Source: Lithobates sylvaticus
Taxonomy: Eukaryota > Chordata > Amphibia > Anura > Ranidae
Direction of reading: 5' to 3'
Assembly (NCBI GenBank): GCA_028564925.1
Contig: CM053028.1
Span: 629,882,995 to 629,946,994 of the forward strand
DNA: 64,000 nt
The notes beneath the pieces were generated by a model. It had not been told where the DNA came from and ran no database searches. It saw nothing but the letters and a program-made list of their open reading frames with translations. The first letter of the stretch is position 1. Each line of letters begins with the position of its first letter. The translations under genes and the position numbers were made by a program. Shown piece by piece: positions 22,720 through 36,600 of this stretch.

Positions 22720-24624
22720 ATCCTGTAAGCCTGGGAACCTGCCCAAGAACCGCTGCACCACCAGGTTGAGGACGTGAGCCATACAGGGCACATGGGTGAG
22801 CTGCCCCTGTCGCAGGGCGGAGAGGAGGTTGGTGCCATTGTCAGAAACGACCATTCCTGGCTTAAGCTGACGTGGCGTCAACCACCTCTCGGCCTGCCCC
22901 TGCAGAGCTGCCAGAACCTCTGGCCCAGTGTGGCTCCTGTCCCCCAAACACACCAGCGCAAGCACGGCATGGCATCTTTTTGCCTGCGTACTTGCGTAGC
23001 CCCCTTGTACGCCTACGGAGCACCGCTGGTTCCAAGGACAGAGCACTGGAGGAAGAAGAAGAGGAGGGGGTGGAGGAGAGAGGTGTGTCACAACCAGTAG
23101 CAGTAGTAGCGTTTTGGAGGCGTGGTGGCGGAACAACCTCCAACACTACTGCACCTTGTCCTGCATCCCTCCCAGCTGCCAATAGAGTGACCCAATGGGC
23201 CGTGAAAGAAAGGTAACGTCCCTGTCCATGCCTGCTGGACCATGAGTCAGCGGTAATATGCACCTTACCGCTGACCGCCCTGTCCAGCGAGGCATGGACA
23301 TTGCCTTCCACATGCCGGTAGAGAGACGGAATCGCCTTCCGTGAGAAAAAGTGGCGTTTGGGAACCTGCCACTGAGGAACCGCACATTGAACAAACTCAC
23401 GGAAGGGGGCCGAGTCTACCAACTGAAAAGGCAGCAGTTGAAGTGCTAGCAATTTAGCCAAGCTAGCATTCAACCGCTGGGCATGTGGATGGCTGGGAGT
23501 GTACTTCTTTCGACGGTCCAGCAGCTGGGGCAGGGAAATTTGCCTGCTGCAATCGGACGTCGGTGTACTGCAAGTACTTGGTTGTGACACACCTAATTCT
23601 ACACCTTCAGTCCTCTCACAGCAGCTTTCAGAGAGGACTGAAGGTGTAGTGGGGATGGAGATCCCAGCTGATGAGGAGCAAGGAGAGGTCCGCTTAGTTC
23701 TTTGGTGTGGGTCTTTTATGTGTGCCTGCCAACGAGCTGCATGGCAGGTCGACATATGTCTGGTCATGCTTGTGGTGCCCAAGCGGCTGATGTTTTGGCC
23801 ACGCGAGATACGCTTGAGACAAATATTGCAAATAGCAGTGGTGCGATCTGATGCACTCGTCTCAAAAAAGGCCCACACCAAAGAACTTTTCTGATAACGT
23901 GCAGAGGCAGCGCCCTGCACAGGCGGAGCTCTGCGGTGTTGTACAGTTGCTGTGCTGGCCTCTAGCTGGCCTCCAGGGGGCATCCTGCCTCGTTGGACAT
24001 GTGACGCCGCATCCCTCCTCCTCCTCCTCCCTCCTCCTCATCCTCTCTCCCTTCAGGCACCCACGTGGAGTCAGTGACCTCATCATCCCCTCCCTCTTCA
24101 CCACTAGAGCAAACCTGGCAGTAAGCTGCAGCTGGTGGAACAGTACTGCCAGATTGCTGTCCTTCAGCATCCCCTCTCTCTGCGCGCACACTACTGACTT
24201 CCTCAAGCTGGTATCATCATCCGAGCCTTCGAATCGTTGGGCATCCTCCTGGAGCATGTACCCAACACTGTGCTCAAAGAGTTCGGGGGACTCCTCAGGA
24301 GGACATGGTGGGTCTAGGGAAGGGGTGGCTGATGATGCCATTGAGTACGCGTTGGCAGCTGCTCTGCCAGTACCCTGAGCCTGGGTGAGAGAGGATGAGG
24401 AGGATGAGGAGGGGCTTGGTCATCCATTCTACCAAGCCTTCAGCATGATGCGGCTCCACATGTCCAGCTGCCGAAAACAAAGACGCGCGTGTCCCATGGC
24501 CACGTGCTGATGACGATGCACGACCACGTCCACGTCCACGGCCACGTCCACTAGAAACAGAGCCTGCCTGCCCTGTGTTCTTGGCTCTGCACGCTCTGCC
24601 TCCCCTTGGCGGTCTTCCAGCCAT
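22720..24624 (-). pseudogene. hAT transposase, copy 2, N-terminal ~60% visible
   Basis: The visible part corresponds to residues 1 to about 621 of the copy 3 protein. It contains the RG repeats, BED finger (CNIC...RHMSTCH), the first catalytic block (HITADSWSS), the second (VVSDNGTNLLSAL) and CMAHVLNLVVQ, then enters the gap. It is nearly identical to copy 3. It shares with copy 3, against copy 1, the RHMSTCH finger and ETSASD. A 45-bp in-frame segment near 24160-24205, which would encode VSSVRAERGDAEGQQ, is absent from copies 1 and 3. A few 1-bp indels break the frame, for example in the acidic region near 24010-24030 and around 23000. Whether the rest is present depends on what the gap hides. 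Confidence 0.85.
23599..23649 (-). other. 19-bp perfect inverted repeat inside the transposase, copy 2
   Basis: Arms 23599-23617 and 23631-23649 are identical to those of copies 1 and 3. The 13-nt loop carries one substitution (ACAGC for AGAGC). Confidence 0.9.
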
Positions 24625-24639
24625 TGTAGTCGGTAGTCC

Positions 24640-27600
24640 TGTGGGTGCTGCTGAGAAGAAAATATAGGAGCTCTGTGTGATGCCACTAACACACTAGAAG
24701 TCCTATAGGTGCTTCTGCAAAGAAAATATAGGAGCTCTGTGTGATGCCACTAACACACTAGAAGTCCTAACACACTGGGTGCTTCTGCAAAGAAAATATA
24801 GGAGCTCTGTGTGATGCCACTAACACACTAGAAGTCCTATGGGTGCTTCTGCAAAGAAAATATAGGAGCTCTGTGTGATGCCACTAACACACTAGAAGTC
24901 CTATGTGGGTGCTTCTGCAAAGAAAATATAGGAGCTCTGTGTGATGCCACTAACACACTAGAAGTCCTGTGGGTGCTTCTGAAAGAAAATATAGGAGCTC
25001 TGTGTGATGCCACTAACACACTAGAAGTCCTATGGGTGCTTCTGCAAAGAAAATATAGGAGCTCTGTGTGATGCCACTAACACACTAGAAGTCCTATGGG
25101 TGCTGCTGAGAAGAAAATATAGGAGCTCTGTGTGATGCCACTAACACACTAGAAGTCCTATGGGTGCTTCTGCAAAGAAAATATAGGAGCTCTGTGTGAT
25201 GCCACTAACACACTAGAAGTCCTATGGGTGCTTCTGAAAGAAAATATAGGAGCTCTGTGTGATGCCACTAACACACTAGAAGTCCTATGGGTGCTTCTGC
25301 GAAGAAAATATAGGAGCTCTGTGTGATGCCACTAACACACTAGAAGTCCTATGGGTGCTTCTGGGAAGAAAATATAGGAGCTCTGTGTGATGCCACTAAC
25401 ACACTAGAAGTCCTATGGGTGCTTCTGCAAAGAAAATATAGGAGCTCTGTGTGATGCCACTAACACACTAGAAGTCCTGTGGGTGCTTCTGAAAGAAAAT
25501 ATAGGAGCTCTGTGTGATGCCACTAACACACTAGAAGTCCTATGGGTGCTTCTGGGAAGAAAATATAGGAGCTCTGTGTGATGCCACTAACACACTAGAA
25601 GTCCTATGGGTGCTTCTGGGAAGAAAATATAGGAGCTCTGTGTGATGCCACTAACACACTACAAGTCCTTCTGGGAAGTCCTATGGGTGCTGTCTGATGA
25701 AGAAAATATAGGAGCTCTGTGTGATGCTTGCCACTAACACACTAGAAGTCCTATGGGTGCTTCTGGGAAGAAAATATAGGAGCTCTGTGTGATGCCACTA
25801 ACACACTAGAAGTCCTATGGGTGCTTCTGGAAAGAAAATATAGGAGCTCTGTGTGATGCCACTAACACACTAGAAGTCCTATGGGTGCTTCTGGAAGAAA
25901 ATATAGGAGCTCTGTGTGATGCCACTAACACACTACAAGTCCTATGGGTGCTTCTGGGAAAGAAAATATAGGAGCTCTGTGTGATGGGACTAACACACTA
26001 GAAGTCCTATGGGTGCTTCTGGGAAAGAAAATATAGGAGCTCTGTGTGATGCCACTAACACACTACAAGTCCTATGGGTGCTTCTGGGAAGAAAATATAG
26101 GAGCTCTGTGTGATGCCACTAACACACTACAAGTCCTATGGGTGCTTCTGGGAAGAAAATATAGGAGCTCTGTGTGATGCCACTAACACACTACAAGTCC
26201 TATGGGTGCTTCTGGAAAGAAAATATAGGAGCTCTGTGTGATGCCACTAACACACTAGAAGTCCTATGGGTGCTTCTGGGAAGAAAATATAGGAGCTCTG
26301 TGTGATGGGACTAACACACTACAAGTCCTATGGGTGCTTCTGGGAAGAAAATATAGGAGCTCTGTGTGATGCCACTAACACACTACAAGTCCTATGGGTG
26401 CTTCTGGGAAGAAAATATAGGAGCTCTGTGTGATGGGACTAACACACTACAAGTCCTATGGGTGCTTCTGGGAAGAAAATATAGGAGCTCTGTGTGATGC
26501 CACTAACACACTAGAAGTCCTATCGGTGCTTCTGCTAAGAAAATATAGGAGCTCTGTGTGATGCCACTAACACACTAGAAGTCCTATGGGTGCTTCTGGG
26601 AAGAAAATATAGGAGCTCTGTGTGATGGGACTAACACACTACAAGTCCTATGGGTGCTTCTGGGAAGAAAATATAGGAGCTCTGTGTGTGATGGGACTAA
26701 CACACTACAAGTCCTATGGGTGCTTCTGGGAAGAAAATATAGGAGCTCTGTGTGATGGGACTAACACACTACAAGTCCTATGGGTGCTTCTGGGAAGAAA
26801 ATATAGGAGCTCTGTGTGATGGGACTAACACACTACAAGTCCTATAGGTGCTTCTGGGAAGAAAATATAGGAGCTCTGTGTGATGGGACTAACACACTAC
26901 AAGTCCTATAGGTGCTTCTGGGAAGAAAAATATAGGAGCTCTGTGTGATGGGACTAACACACTACAAGTCCTATGGGTGCTTCTGGAAGAAAATATAGGA
27001 GCTCTGTGTGATGGGACTAACACACTACAAGTCCTATGGTGCTTCTGGGAAGAAAATATAGGAGCTCTGTGTGTGATGGGACTAACACACTACAAGTCCT
27101 ATGGGTGCTTCTGGGAAGAAAATATAGGAGCTCTGTGTGATGGGACTAACACACTACAAGTCCTATGGGTGCTTCTGGGAAGAAAATATAGGAGCTCTGT
27201 GTGATGGGACTAACACACTACAAGTCCTATGGGTGCTTCTGGGAAGAAAATATAGGAGCTCTGTGTGATGGGACTAACACACTACAAGTCCTATGGGTGC
27301 TTCTGGGAAGAAAATATAGGAGCTCTGTGTGATGGGACTAACACACTACAAGTCCTATGGGTGCTTCTGGGAAGAAAATATAGGAGCTCTGTGTGATGGG
27401 ACTAACACACTACAAGTCCTATGGGTGCTTCTGGAAGAAAATATAGGAGCTCTGTGTGATGGGACTAACACACTACAAGTCCTATAGGGTGCTTCTGGGA
27501 AGAAAATATAGGAGCTCTGTGTGATGGGACTAACACACTACAAGTCCTATAGGTGCTTCTGGAAGAAAATATAGGAGCTGTGTGATGGGACTAACACACT

Positions 27601-30600
27601 ACAAGTCCTATAGGTGCTTCTGGGAAGAAATATAGGAGCTCTGTGTGATGGGACTAACACACTACAAGTCCTATAGGTGCTTCTGGGAAGAAAATATAGG
27701 AGCTCTGTGTGATGGGACTAACACACTACAAGTCCTATAGGTGCTTCTGGGAAGAAAATATAGGAGCTCTGTGTGATGGGACTAACACACTACAAGTCCT
27801 ATAGGTGCTTCTGGGAAGAAATATAGAGCTCTGTGTGATGGGACTAACACACTACAAGTCCTATGGGTGCTTCTGGGAAGAAAATATAGGAACTCTGTGT
27901 GATGGGACTAACACACTACAAGTCCTATAGGTGCTTCTGGGAAGAAAATATAGGAGCTCTGTGTGATGGGACTAACACACTACAAGTCCTATAGGTGCTT
28001 CTGGGAAGAAAATATAGGAGCTCTGTGTGATGGGACTAACACACTACAAGTCCTATAGGTGCTTCTGGGAAGAAAATATATAGAGGCTCTCTGTGTGATG
28101 GGACTAACACACTACAAGTCCTATAGGTGCTTCTGGGAAAAAATTTAGGAGCTCTGTGTGATGGGACTAACACACTACAAGTCCTATGGGTGCTTCTGGG
28201 AAGAAAATATAGGAGCTCTGTGTGATGGGACTAACACACTACAAGTCCTATAGGTGCTTCTGGGAAGAAAATATAGGAGCTCTGTGTGATGGGACTAACA
28301 CACTACAAGTCCTATAGGTGCTTCTGGGAAGAAAATATAGGAGCTCTGTGTGATGGGACTAACACACTACAAGTCCTATGGTGCTTCTGGGAAGAAAATA
28401 TAGGAGCTCTGTGTGATGGGACTAACACACTACAAGTCCTATGGTGCTTCTGGGAAGAAAATATAGGAGCTCTGTGTGATGGGACTAACACACTACAAGT
28501 CCTATAGGTGCTTCTGGGAAGAAAAAATATAGGAGCTCTGTGTGATGGGACTAACACACTACAAGTCCTATAGGTGCTTCTGGGAAGAAAATATAGGAGC
28601 TCTGTGTGATGGGACTAACACACACTACAAGTCCTATGGGTGCTTCTGGGAAGAAAATATAGGAGCTCTGTGTGATGGGACTAACACACTACAAGTCCTA
28701 TAGGTGCTTCTGGGAAGAAAATATAGGAGCTCTGTGTGATGGGACACTACACACTACAAGTCCTATGGGTGCTTCTGGGAAAGAAAATATAGGAGCTCTG
28801 TGTGATGCCACTAACACACTACAAGTCCTATAGGGTGCTTCTGGGAAGAAAATATAGGAGCTCTGTGTGATGGGACACTAACACACTACAAGTCCTATAG
28901 GTGCTTCTGGGAAGAAAATATAGGAGCTCTGTGTGATGCCACTAACACACTACAAGTCCTATAGGTGCTTCTGGGAAGAAAATATAGGAGCTCTGTGTGA
29001 TGGGACTAACACACACTACAAGTCCTATGGGTGCTTCTGGGAAGAAAATATAGGAGCTCTGTGTGATGGGACTAACACACTACAAGTCCTATGGGTGCTT
29101 CTGGGAAGAAAATATAGGAGCTCTGTGTGATGGGACTAACACACTACAAGTCCTATGGGTGCTTCTGGGAAGAAAATATAGGAGCTCTGTGTGATGGGAC
29201 TAACACACTACAAGTCCTATAGGTGCTTCTGGGAAGAAAATATAGGAGCTCTGTGTGATGGGACTAACACACTACAAGTCCTATGGGTGCTTCTGGGAAG
29301 AAAATATAGGAGCTCTGTGTGATGGGACTAACACACTACAAGTCCTATGGGTGCTTCTGGGAAGAAAATATAGGAGCTCTGTGTGATGGGACTAACACAC
29401 TACAAGTCCTATGGGTGCTTCTGGGAAGAAAATATAGGAGCTCTGTGTGATGGGACTAACACACTACAAGTCCTATGGGTGCTTCTGGGAAGAAAATATA
29501 GGAGCTCTGTGTGATGGGACTAACACACTACAAGTCCTATGGTGCTTCTGGGAAGAAAATATAGGAGCTCTGTGTGATGGGACTAACACACTACAAGTCC
29601 TATGGGTGCTTCTGGGAAGAAAATATAGGAGCTCTGTGTGATGGGACTAACACACTACAAGTCCTATGGGTGCTTCTGGGAAGAAAATATAGGAGCTCTG
29701 TGTGATGGGACTAACACACTACAAGTCCTATGGTGCTTCTGGGAAGAAAATATAGGAGCTCTGTGTGATGCCACTAACACACTACAAGTCCTATGGGTGC
29801 TTCTGGGAAGAAAATATAGGAGCTCTGTGTGATGGGACTAACACACTACAAGTCCTATGGGTGCTTCTGGAAGAAAATATAGGAGCTCTGTGTGATGGGA
29901 CTAACACACTACAAGTCCTATAGGTGCTTCTGGGAAGAAAATATAGGAGCTCTGTGTGATGCCACTAACACACTACAAGTCCTATGGTGCTTCTGGGAAG
30001 AAAATATAGGAGCTCTGTGTGATGGGACTAACACACTACAAGTCCTATGGGTGCTTCTGGGAAGAAAATATAGGAGCTCTGTGTGATGGGACTAACACAC
30101 TACAAGTCCTATGGGTGCTTCTGGGAAGAAAATATAGGAGCTCTGTGTGATGCCACTAACACACTACAAGTCCTATAGGTGCTTCTGGGAAGAAAATATA
30201 GGAGCTCTGTGTGATGCCACTAACACACTACAAGTCCTATGGGTGCTTCTGGGAAGAAAATATAGGAGCTCTGTGTGATGGGACTAACACACTACAAGTC
30301 CTATGGGTGCTTCTGGGAAGAAAATATAGGAGCTCTGTGTGATGGACTAACACACTACAAGTCCTATGGGTGCTTCTGGGAAGAAAATATAGGAGCTCTG
30401 TGTGATGCCACTAACACACTACAAGTCCTATGGGTGCTTCTGGGAAGAAAATATAGGAGCTCTGTGTGATGCCACTAACACACTACAAGTCCTATGGGTG
30501 CTTCTGGGAAGAAAATATAGGAGCTCTGTGTGATGCCACTAACACACTAGAAGTCCTATGGGTGCTTCTGGGAAGAAAATATAGGAGCTCTGTGTGATGG

Positions 30601-33600
30601 GACTAACACACTACAAGTCCTATGGGTGCTTCTGGGAAGAAAATATAGGAGCTCTGTGTGATGGGACTAACACACTACAAGTCCTATGGGTGCTTCTGGG
30701 AAGAAAATATAGGAGCTCTGTGTGATGGGACTAACACACTACAAGTCCTATGGTGCTTCTGGGAAGAAAATATAGGAACTCTGTGTGATGGGACTAACAC
30801 ACTACAAGTCCTATGGGTGCTTCTGGGAAGAAAATATAGGAGCTCTGTGTGATGGGACTAACACACTACAAGTCCTATAGGTGCTTCTGGGAAGAAAATA
30901 TAGGAACTCTGTGTGATGGGACTAACACACTACAAGTCCTATGGGTGCTTCTGGGAAGAAAATATAGGAACTCTGTGTGATGGGACTAACACACTACAAG
31001 TCCTATGGGTGCTTCTGGGAAGAAAATATAGGAGCTCTGTGTGATGGGACTAACACACTACAAGTCCTATGGGTGCTTCTGGGAAGAAAATATAGGAGCT
31101 CTGTGTGATGCCACTAACACACTACAAGTCCTATGGGTGCTTCTGGGAAGAAAATATAGGAGCTCTGTGTGATGGGGACTAACACACTACAAGTCCTATG
31201 GGTGCTTCTGGGAAGAAAATATAGGAGCTCTGTGTGATGGGACTAACACACTACAAGTCCTATAGGTGCTTCTGGGAAGAAAATATAGGAGCTCTGTGTG
31301 ATGGGACTAACACACTACAAGTCCTATGGTGCTTCTGGAAAGAAAATATAGGAGCTATGTGTGATGGGACTAACACACTACAAGTCCTATAGGTGCTTCT
31401 GGGAAGAAAATATAGGAGCTCTGTGTGATGGGACTAACACACTACAAGTCCTATGGGTGCTTCTGGGAAGAAAATATAGGAGCTCTGTGTGATGGGACTA
31501 ACACACTACAAGTCCTATAGGTGCTTCTGGGAAGAAAATATAGGAGCTCTGTGTGATGGGACTAACACACTACAAGTCCTATGGGTGCTTCTGGGAAGAA
31601 AAATATAGCTCTGTGTGATGGGACTAACACACTACAAGTCCTATAGGTGCTTCTGGGAACAAAATATAGGAGCTCTGTGTGATGGGGACTAACACACTAC
31701 AAGTCCTATAGGTGCTTCTGGGAAGAAAAATATAGGAGCTCTGTGTGATGGGACTAACACACTACAAGTCCTATGGGTGCTTCTGGGAAGAAAATATAGG
31801 AGCTCTGTGTGATGGGACTAACACACTACAAGTCCTATAGGTGCTTCTGGAAGAAAATATAGGAGCTCTGTGTGATGGGACTAACACACTACAAGTCCTA
31901 TGGGTGCTTCTGGGAAGAAAATATAGGAGCTCTGTGTGATGGGACTAACACACTACAAGTCCTATGGGTGCTTCTGGGAAGAAAATATAGGAGCTCTGTG
32001 TGATGGGACTAACACACTACAAGTCCTATGGGTGCTTCTGGGAAGAAAATATAGGAGCTCTGTGTGATGGGACTAACACACTAGAAGTCCTATGGGTGCT
32101 TCTGGGAAACAAAATATAGGAGCTCTGTGTGATGGGACTAACACACTACAAGTCCTATGGGTGCTTCTGGGAAGAAAATATAGGAGCTCTGTGTGATGGG
32201 ACTAACACACTAGAAGTCCTATGGGTGCTTCTGGGAAGAAAATATAGGAGCTCTGTGTGATGGGACTAACACACTACAAGTCCTATGGGTGCTTCTGGGA
32301 AAGAAAATATAGGAGCTCTGTGTGATGGGACTAACACACTACAAGTCCTATGGGTGCTTCTGGGAAGAAAATATAGGAGCTCTGTGTGATGGGACTAACA
32401 CACTACAAGACCTATAGGAGCTTCTGGGAAGAAAATATAGGAGCTCTGTGTGATGCCACTAACACACTACAAGTCCTATGGGTGCTTCTGGGAAGAAAAT
32501 ATAGGAGCTCTGTGTGATGGGACTAACACACTACAAGTCCTATGGGTGCTTCTGGGAAGAAAAAATATAGGAGCTCTGTGTGATGGGACTAACACACTAC
32601 AAGTCCTATAGGTGCTTCTGGGAAGAAAATATAGGAGCTCTGTGTGATGGGGACTAACACACTACAAGTCCTATAGGTGCTTCTGGGAAGAAAATAAAGG
32701 AGCTCTGTGTGATGGGACTAACACACTAGAAGTCCTATAGGTGCTTCTGGGAAGAAAATATAGGAGCTCTGTGTGATGGGACTAACACACTACAAGTCCT
32801 ATGGGTGCTTCTGGGAAAAATATAGGAGCTCTGTGTGATGGGACTAACACACTACAAGTCCTATAGGTGCTTCTGGGAAGAAAATATAGGAGCTCTGTGT
32901 GATGGGACTAACACACTACAAGTCCTATGGTGCTTCTGGGAAGAAAATATAGGAGCTCTGTGTGATGGGACTAACACACTACAAGTCCTATGGGTGCTTC
33001 TGGGAAGAAAATATAGGAGCTCTGTGTGATGGGACTAACACACTACAAGTCCTATGGGTGCTTCTGGGAAGAAAATATAGGAGCTCTGTGTGATGGGACT
33101 AACACACTACAAGTCCTATAGGTGCTTCTGGGAAGAAAATATAGGAGCTCTGTGTGATGGGACTAACACACTACAAGTCCTATGGGTGCTTCTGGGAAGA
33201 AAATAATAGGAGCTCTGTGTGATGGGACTAACACACTACAAGTCCTATGGGTGCTTCTGGGAAGAAAATATAGGAGCTCTGTGTGATGGGACTAACACAC
33301 TACAAGTCCTATAGGTGCTTCTGGGAAGAAAATATAGGAGCTCTGTGTGATGGGACTAACACACTACAAGTCCTATAGGTGCTTCTGGGAAGAAAATATA
33401 GGAGCTCTGTGTGATGGGACTAACACACTACAAGTCCTATAGGTGCTTCTGGAAGAAAATATAGGAGCTCTGTGTGATGGGACTAACACACTACAAGTCC
33501 TATAGGGTGCTTCTGGGAAGAAAATATAGGAGCTCTGTGTGATGGGACTAACACACTACAAGTCCTATGGGTGCTTCTGGGAAGAAAATATAGGAGCTCT

Positions 33601-36600
33601 GTGTGATGGGACTAACACACTACAAGTCCTATGGGTGCTTCTGGGAAGAAAATATAGGAGCTCTGTGTGATGGGACTAACACACTACAAGTCCTATGGGT
33701 GCTTCTGGGAAAAAATATAGGAGCTCTGTGTGATGGGACTAACACACTACAAAGTCCTATAGGGTGCTTCTGGGAAGAAAATATAGCTCTGTGTGATGGG
33801 ACTAACACACTACAAGTCCTATAGGTGCTTCTGGGAAGAAAAATATAGCTCTGTGTGATGGGACTAACACACTACAAGTCCTATGGGTGCTTCTGGGAAG
33901 AAAAATATAGGAGCTCTGTGTGATGGGACTAACACACTACAAGTCCTATGGGTGCTTCTGGGAAGAAAATATAGGAGCTCTGTGTGATGGGACTAACACA
34001 CTACAAGTCCTATGGGTGCTTCTGGGAAGAAAATATAGGAGCTCTGTGTGATGGGACTAACACACTACAAGTCCTATGGGTGCTTCTGGGAAGAAAATAT
34101 AGGAGCTGTGTGATGGGACTAACACACTACAAGTCCTATAGGTGCTTCTGGGAAGAAAATATAGGAGCTCTGTGTGATGGGACTAACACACTACAAGTCC
34201 TATGGTGCTTCTGGGAAGAAAATATAGGAGCTCTGTGTGATGGGACTAACACACTACAAGTCCTTATAGGTGGCTTCTGGGAAGAAAATATAGGTCCTGT
34301 GTGATGGGGACTAACACACTAAGAAAGTCCTATGGGTGCTTCTGGGAAGAAAATATAGGAGCTCTGTGTGTGATGGGACCACTAACACACTACAAGTCCT
34401 ATGGGTGCTTCTGGGAAGAAAAAATATAGGAGCTGTGTGTGGGATGCCACTAACACACTACAAGTCCTGTGGGCTGATCTGGGAAGAAAATATAGGAGCT
34501 ACACATTCTAATGAAGTCTATAGGGTGCTTCTGGGAAGAAAATATAGGAGCTCTGTGTGATGGGACTAACACACTACAAGTCCTATAGGGTGCTTCTGGG
34601 AAGAAAAATATAGGAGCTCTGTGTGATGGGACTAACACACTACCGGTGCTTCTGGGAAGTCTCTGTGTGATGGGTGCTTCTGGGAAGAAAATATAGGAGC
34701 TCTGTGTGATGGGACTAACACACTACAAGTCCTATAGGTGCTTCTGGGAAGAAAATATAGGAGCTCTGTGTGATGGGACTAACACACTACAAGTCCTATA
34801 GGTGCTTCTGGGAAGAAAATATAGGAGCTCTGTGTGATGGGACTAACACACTACAAGTCCTATGGGTGCTTCTGGGAAGAAAATATAGCTCTGTGTGATG
34901 GGACTAACACACTACAAGTCCTATGGGTGCTTCTGGGAAGAAAATATAGGAGCTCTGTGTGATGGGACTAACACACTACAAGTCCTATGGGTGCTTCTGG
35001 AAGAAAATATAGGAGCTCTGTGTGATGGGACTAACACACTACAAGTCCTATGGTGCTTCTGGGAAGAAAATATAGGAGCTCTGTGTGATGGGACTAACAC
35101 ACTACAAGTCCTATGGGTGCTTCTGGGAAGAAAATATAGGAGCTCTGTGTGATGGGACTAACACACTACAAGTCCTATAGGGTGCTTCTGGGAAGAAAAT
35201 ATAGGAGCTCTGTGTGATGGGACTAACACACTACAAGTCCTATAGGTGCTTCTGGGAAGAAAATATAGGAGCTCTGTGTGATGGGACTAACACACTACAA
35301 GTCCTATGGGTGCTTCTGGGAAGAAAATATAGGAGCTCTGTGTGATGGGACTAACACACTACAAGTCCTATGGGTGCTTCTGGGAAGAAAATATAGGAGC
35401 TCTGTGTGATGGGACTAACACACTACAAGTCCTATAGGTGCTTCTGGGAAGAAAATATAGGAGCTCTGTGTGATGGGACTAACACACTACAAGTCCTATG
35501 GGTGCTTCTGGGAAGAAAATATAGCTCTGTGTGATGGGAGTAACACACTACAAGTCCTATGGGTGCTTCTGGGAAGAAAATATAGGAGCTCTGTGTGATG
35601 GGACTAACACACTACAAGTCCTATAGGTGCTTCTGGGAAGAAAATATAGGAGCTCTGTGTGATGGGACTAACACACTACAAGTCCTATAGGTGCTTCTGG
35701 GAAGAAAATATAGGAGCTCTGTGTGATGGGACTAACACACTACAAGTCCTATAGGTGCTTCTGGGAAGAAAATATAGGAGCTCTGTGTGATGGGACTAAC
35801 ACACTACAAGTCCTATAGGTGCTTCTGGGAAGAAAATATAGGAGCTCTGTGTGATGGGACTAACACACTACAAGTCCTATGGTGCTTCTGGGAAGAAAAT
35901 ATAGGAGCTCTGTGTGATGGGACTAACACACTACAAGTCCTATAGGTGCTTCTGGGAAGAAAATATAGGAGCTCTGTGTGATGGGACTAACACACTACAA
36001 GTCCTATGGGTGCTTCTGGGAAGAAAATATAGGAGCTCTGTGTGATGGGACTAACACACTACAAGTCCTATGGGTGCTTCTGGGAAGAAAATATAGCTCT
36101 GTGTGATGGGACTAACACACTACAAGTCCTATAGGTGCTTCTGGGAAGAAAATATAGGAACTCTCTGTGTGATGGGACTAACACACTACAAGTCCTATAG
36201 GGTGCTTCTGGGAAGAAAATATAGGAGCTCTGTGTGATGGGACTAACACACTACAAGTCCTATAGGTGCTTCTGGGAAGAAAATATAGGAACTCTGTGTG
36301 ATGGGACTAACACACTACAAGTCCTATAGGTGCTTCTGGGAAGAAAATAAGAAAATATAGGAGCTCTGTGTGATGGGACTAACACACTACAAGTCCTATG
36401 GGTGCTTCTGGGAAAAAAATATAGGAGCTCTGTGTGATGGGACTAACACACTACAAGTCCTATAGGGTGCTTCTGGAAGAAAATATAGGAGCTCTGTGTG
36501 ATGGGACTAACACACTACAAGTCCTATGGGTGCTTCTGGGAAGAAAATATAGGAGCTCTGTGTGATGGGACTAACACACTACAAGTCCTATAGGTGCTTC

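Noticed and set aside
26622-35152. Repeated plus-strand reading frames encoding MGLTHYKSYGCFWEENIGAL-type peptides
   Set aside because: They follow from the 64-bp unit (three units make 64 codons), have no promoter or domain, and end wherever unit length changes.
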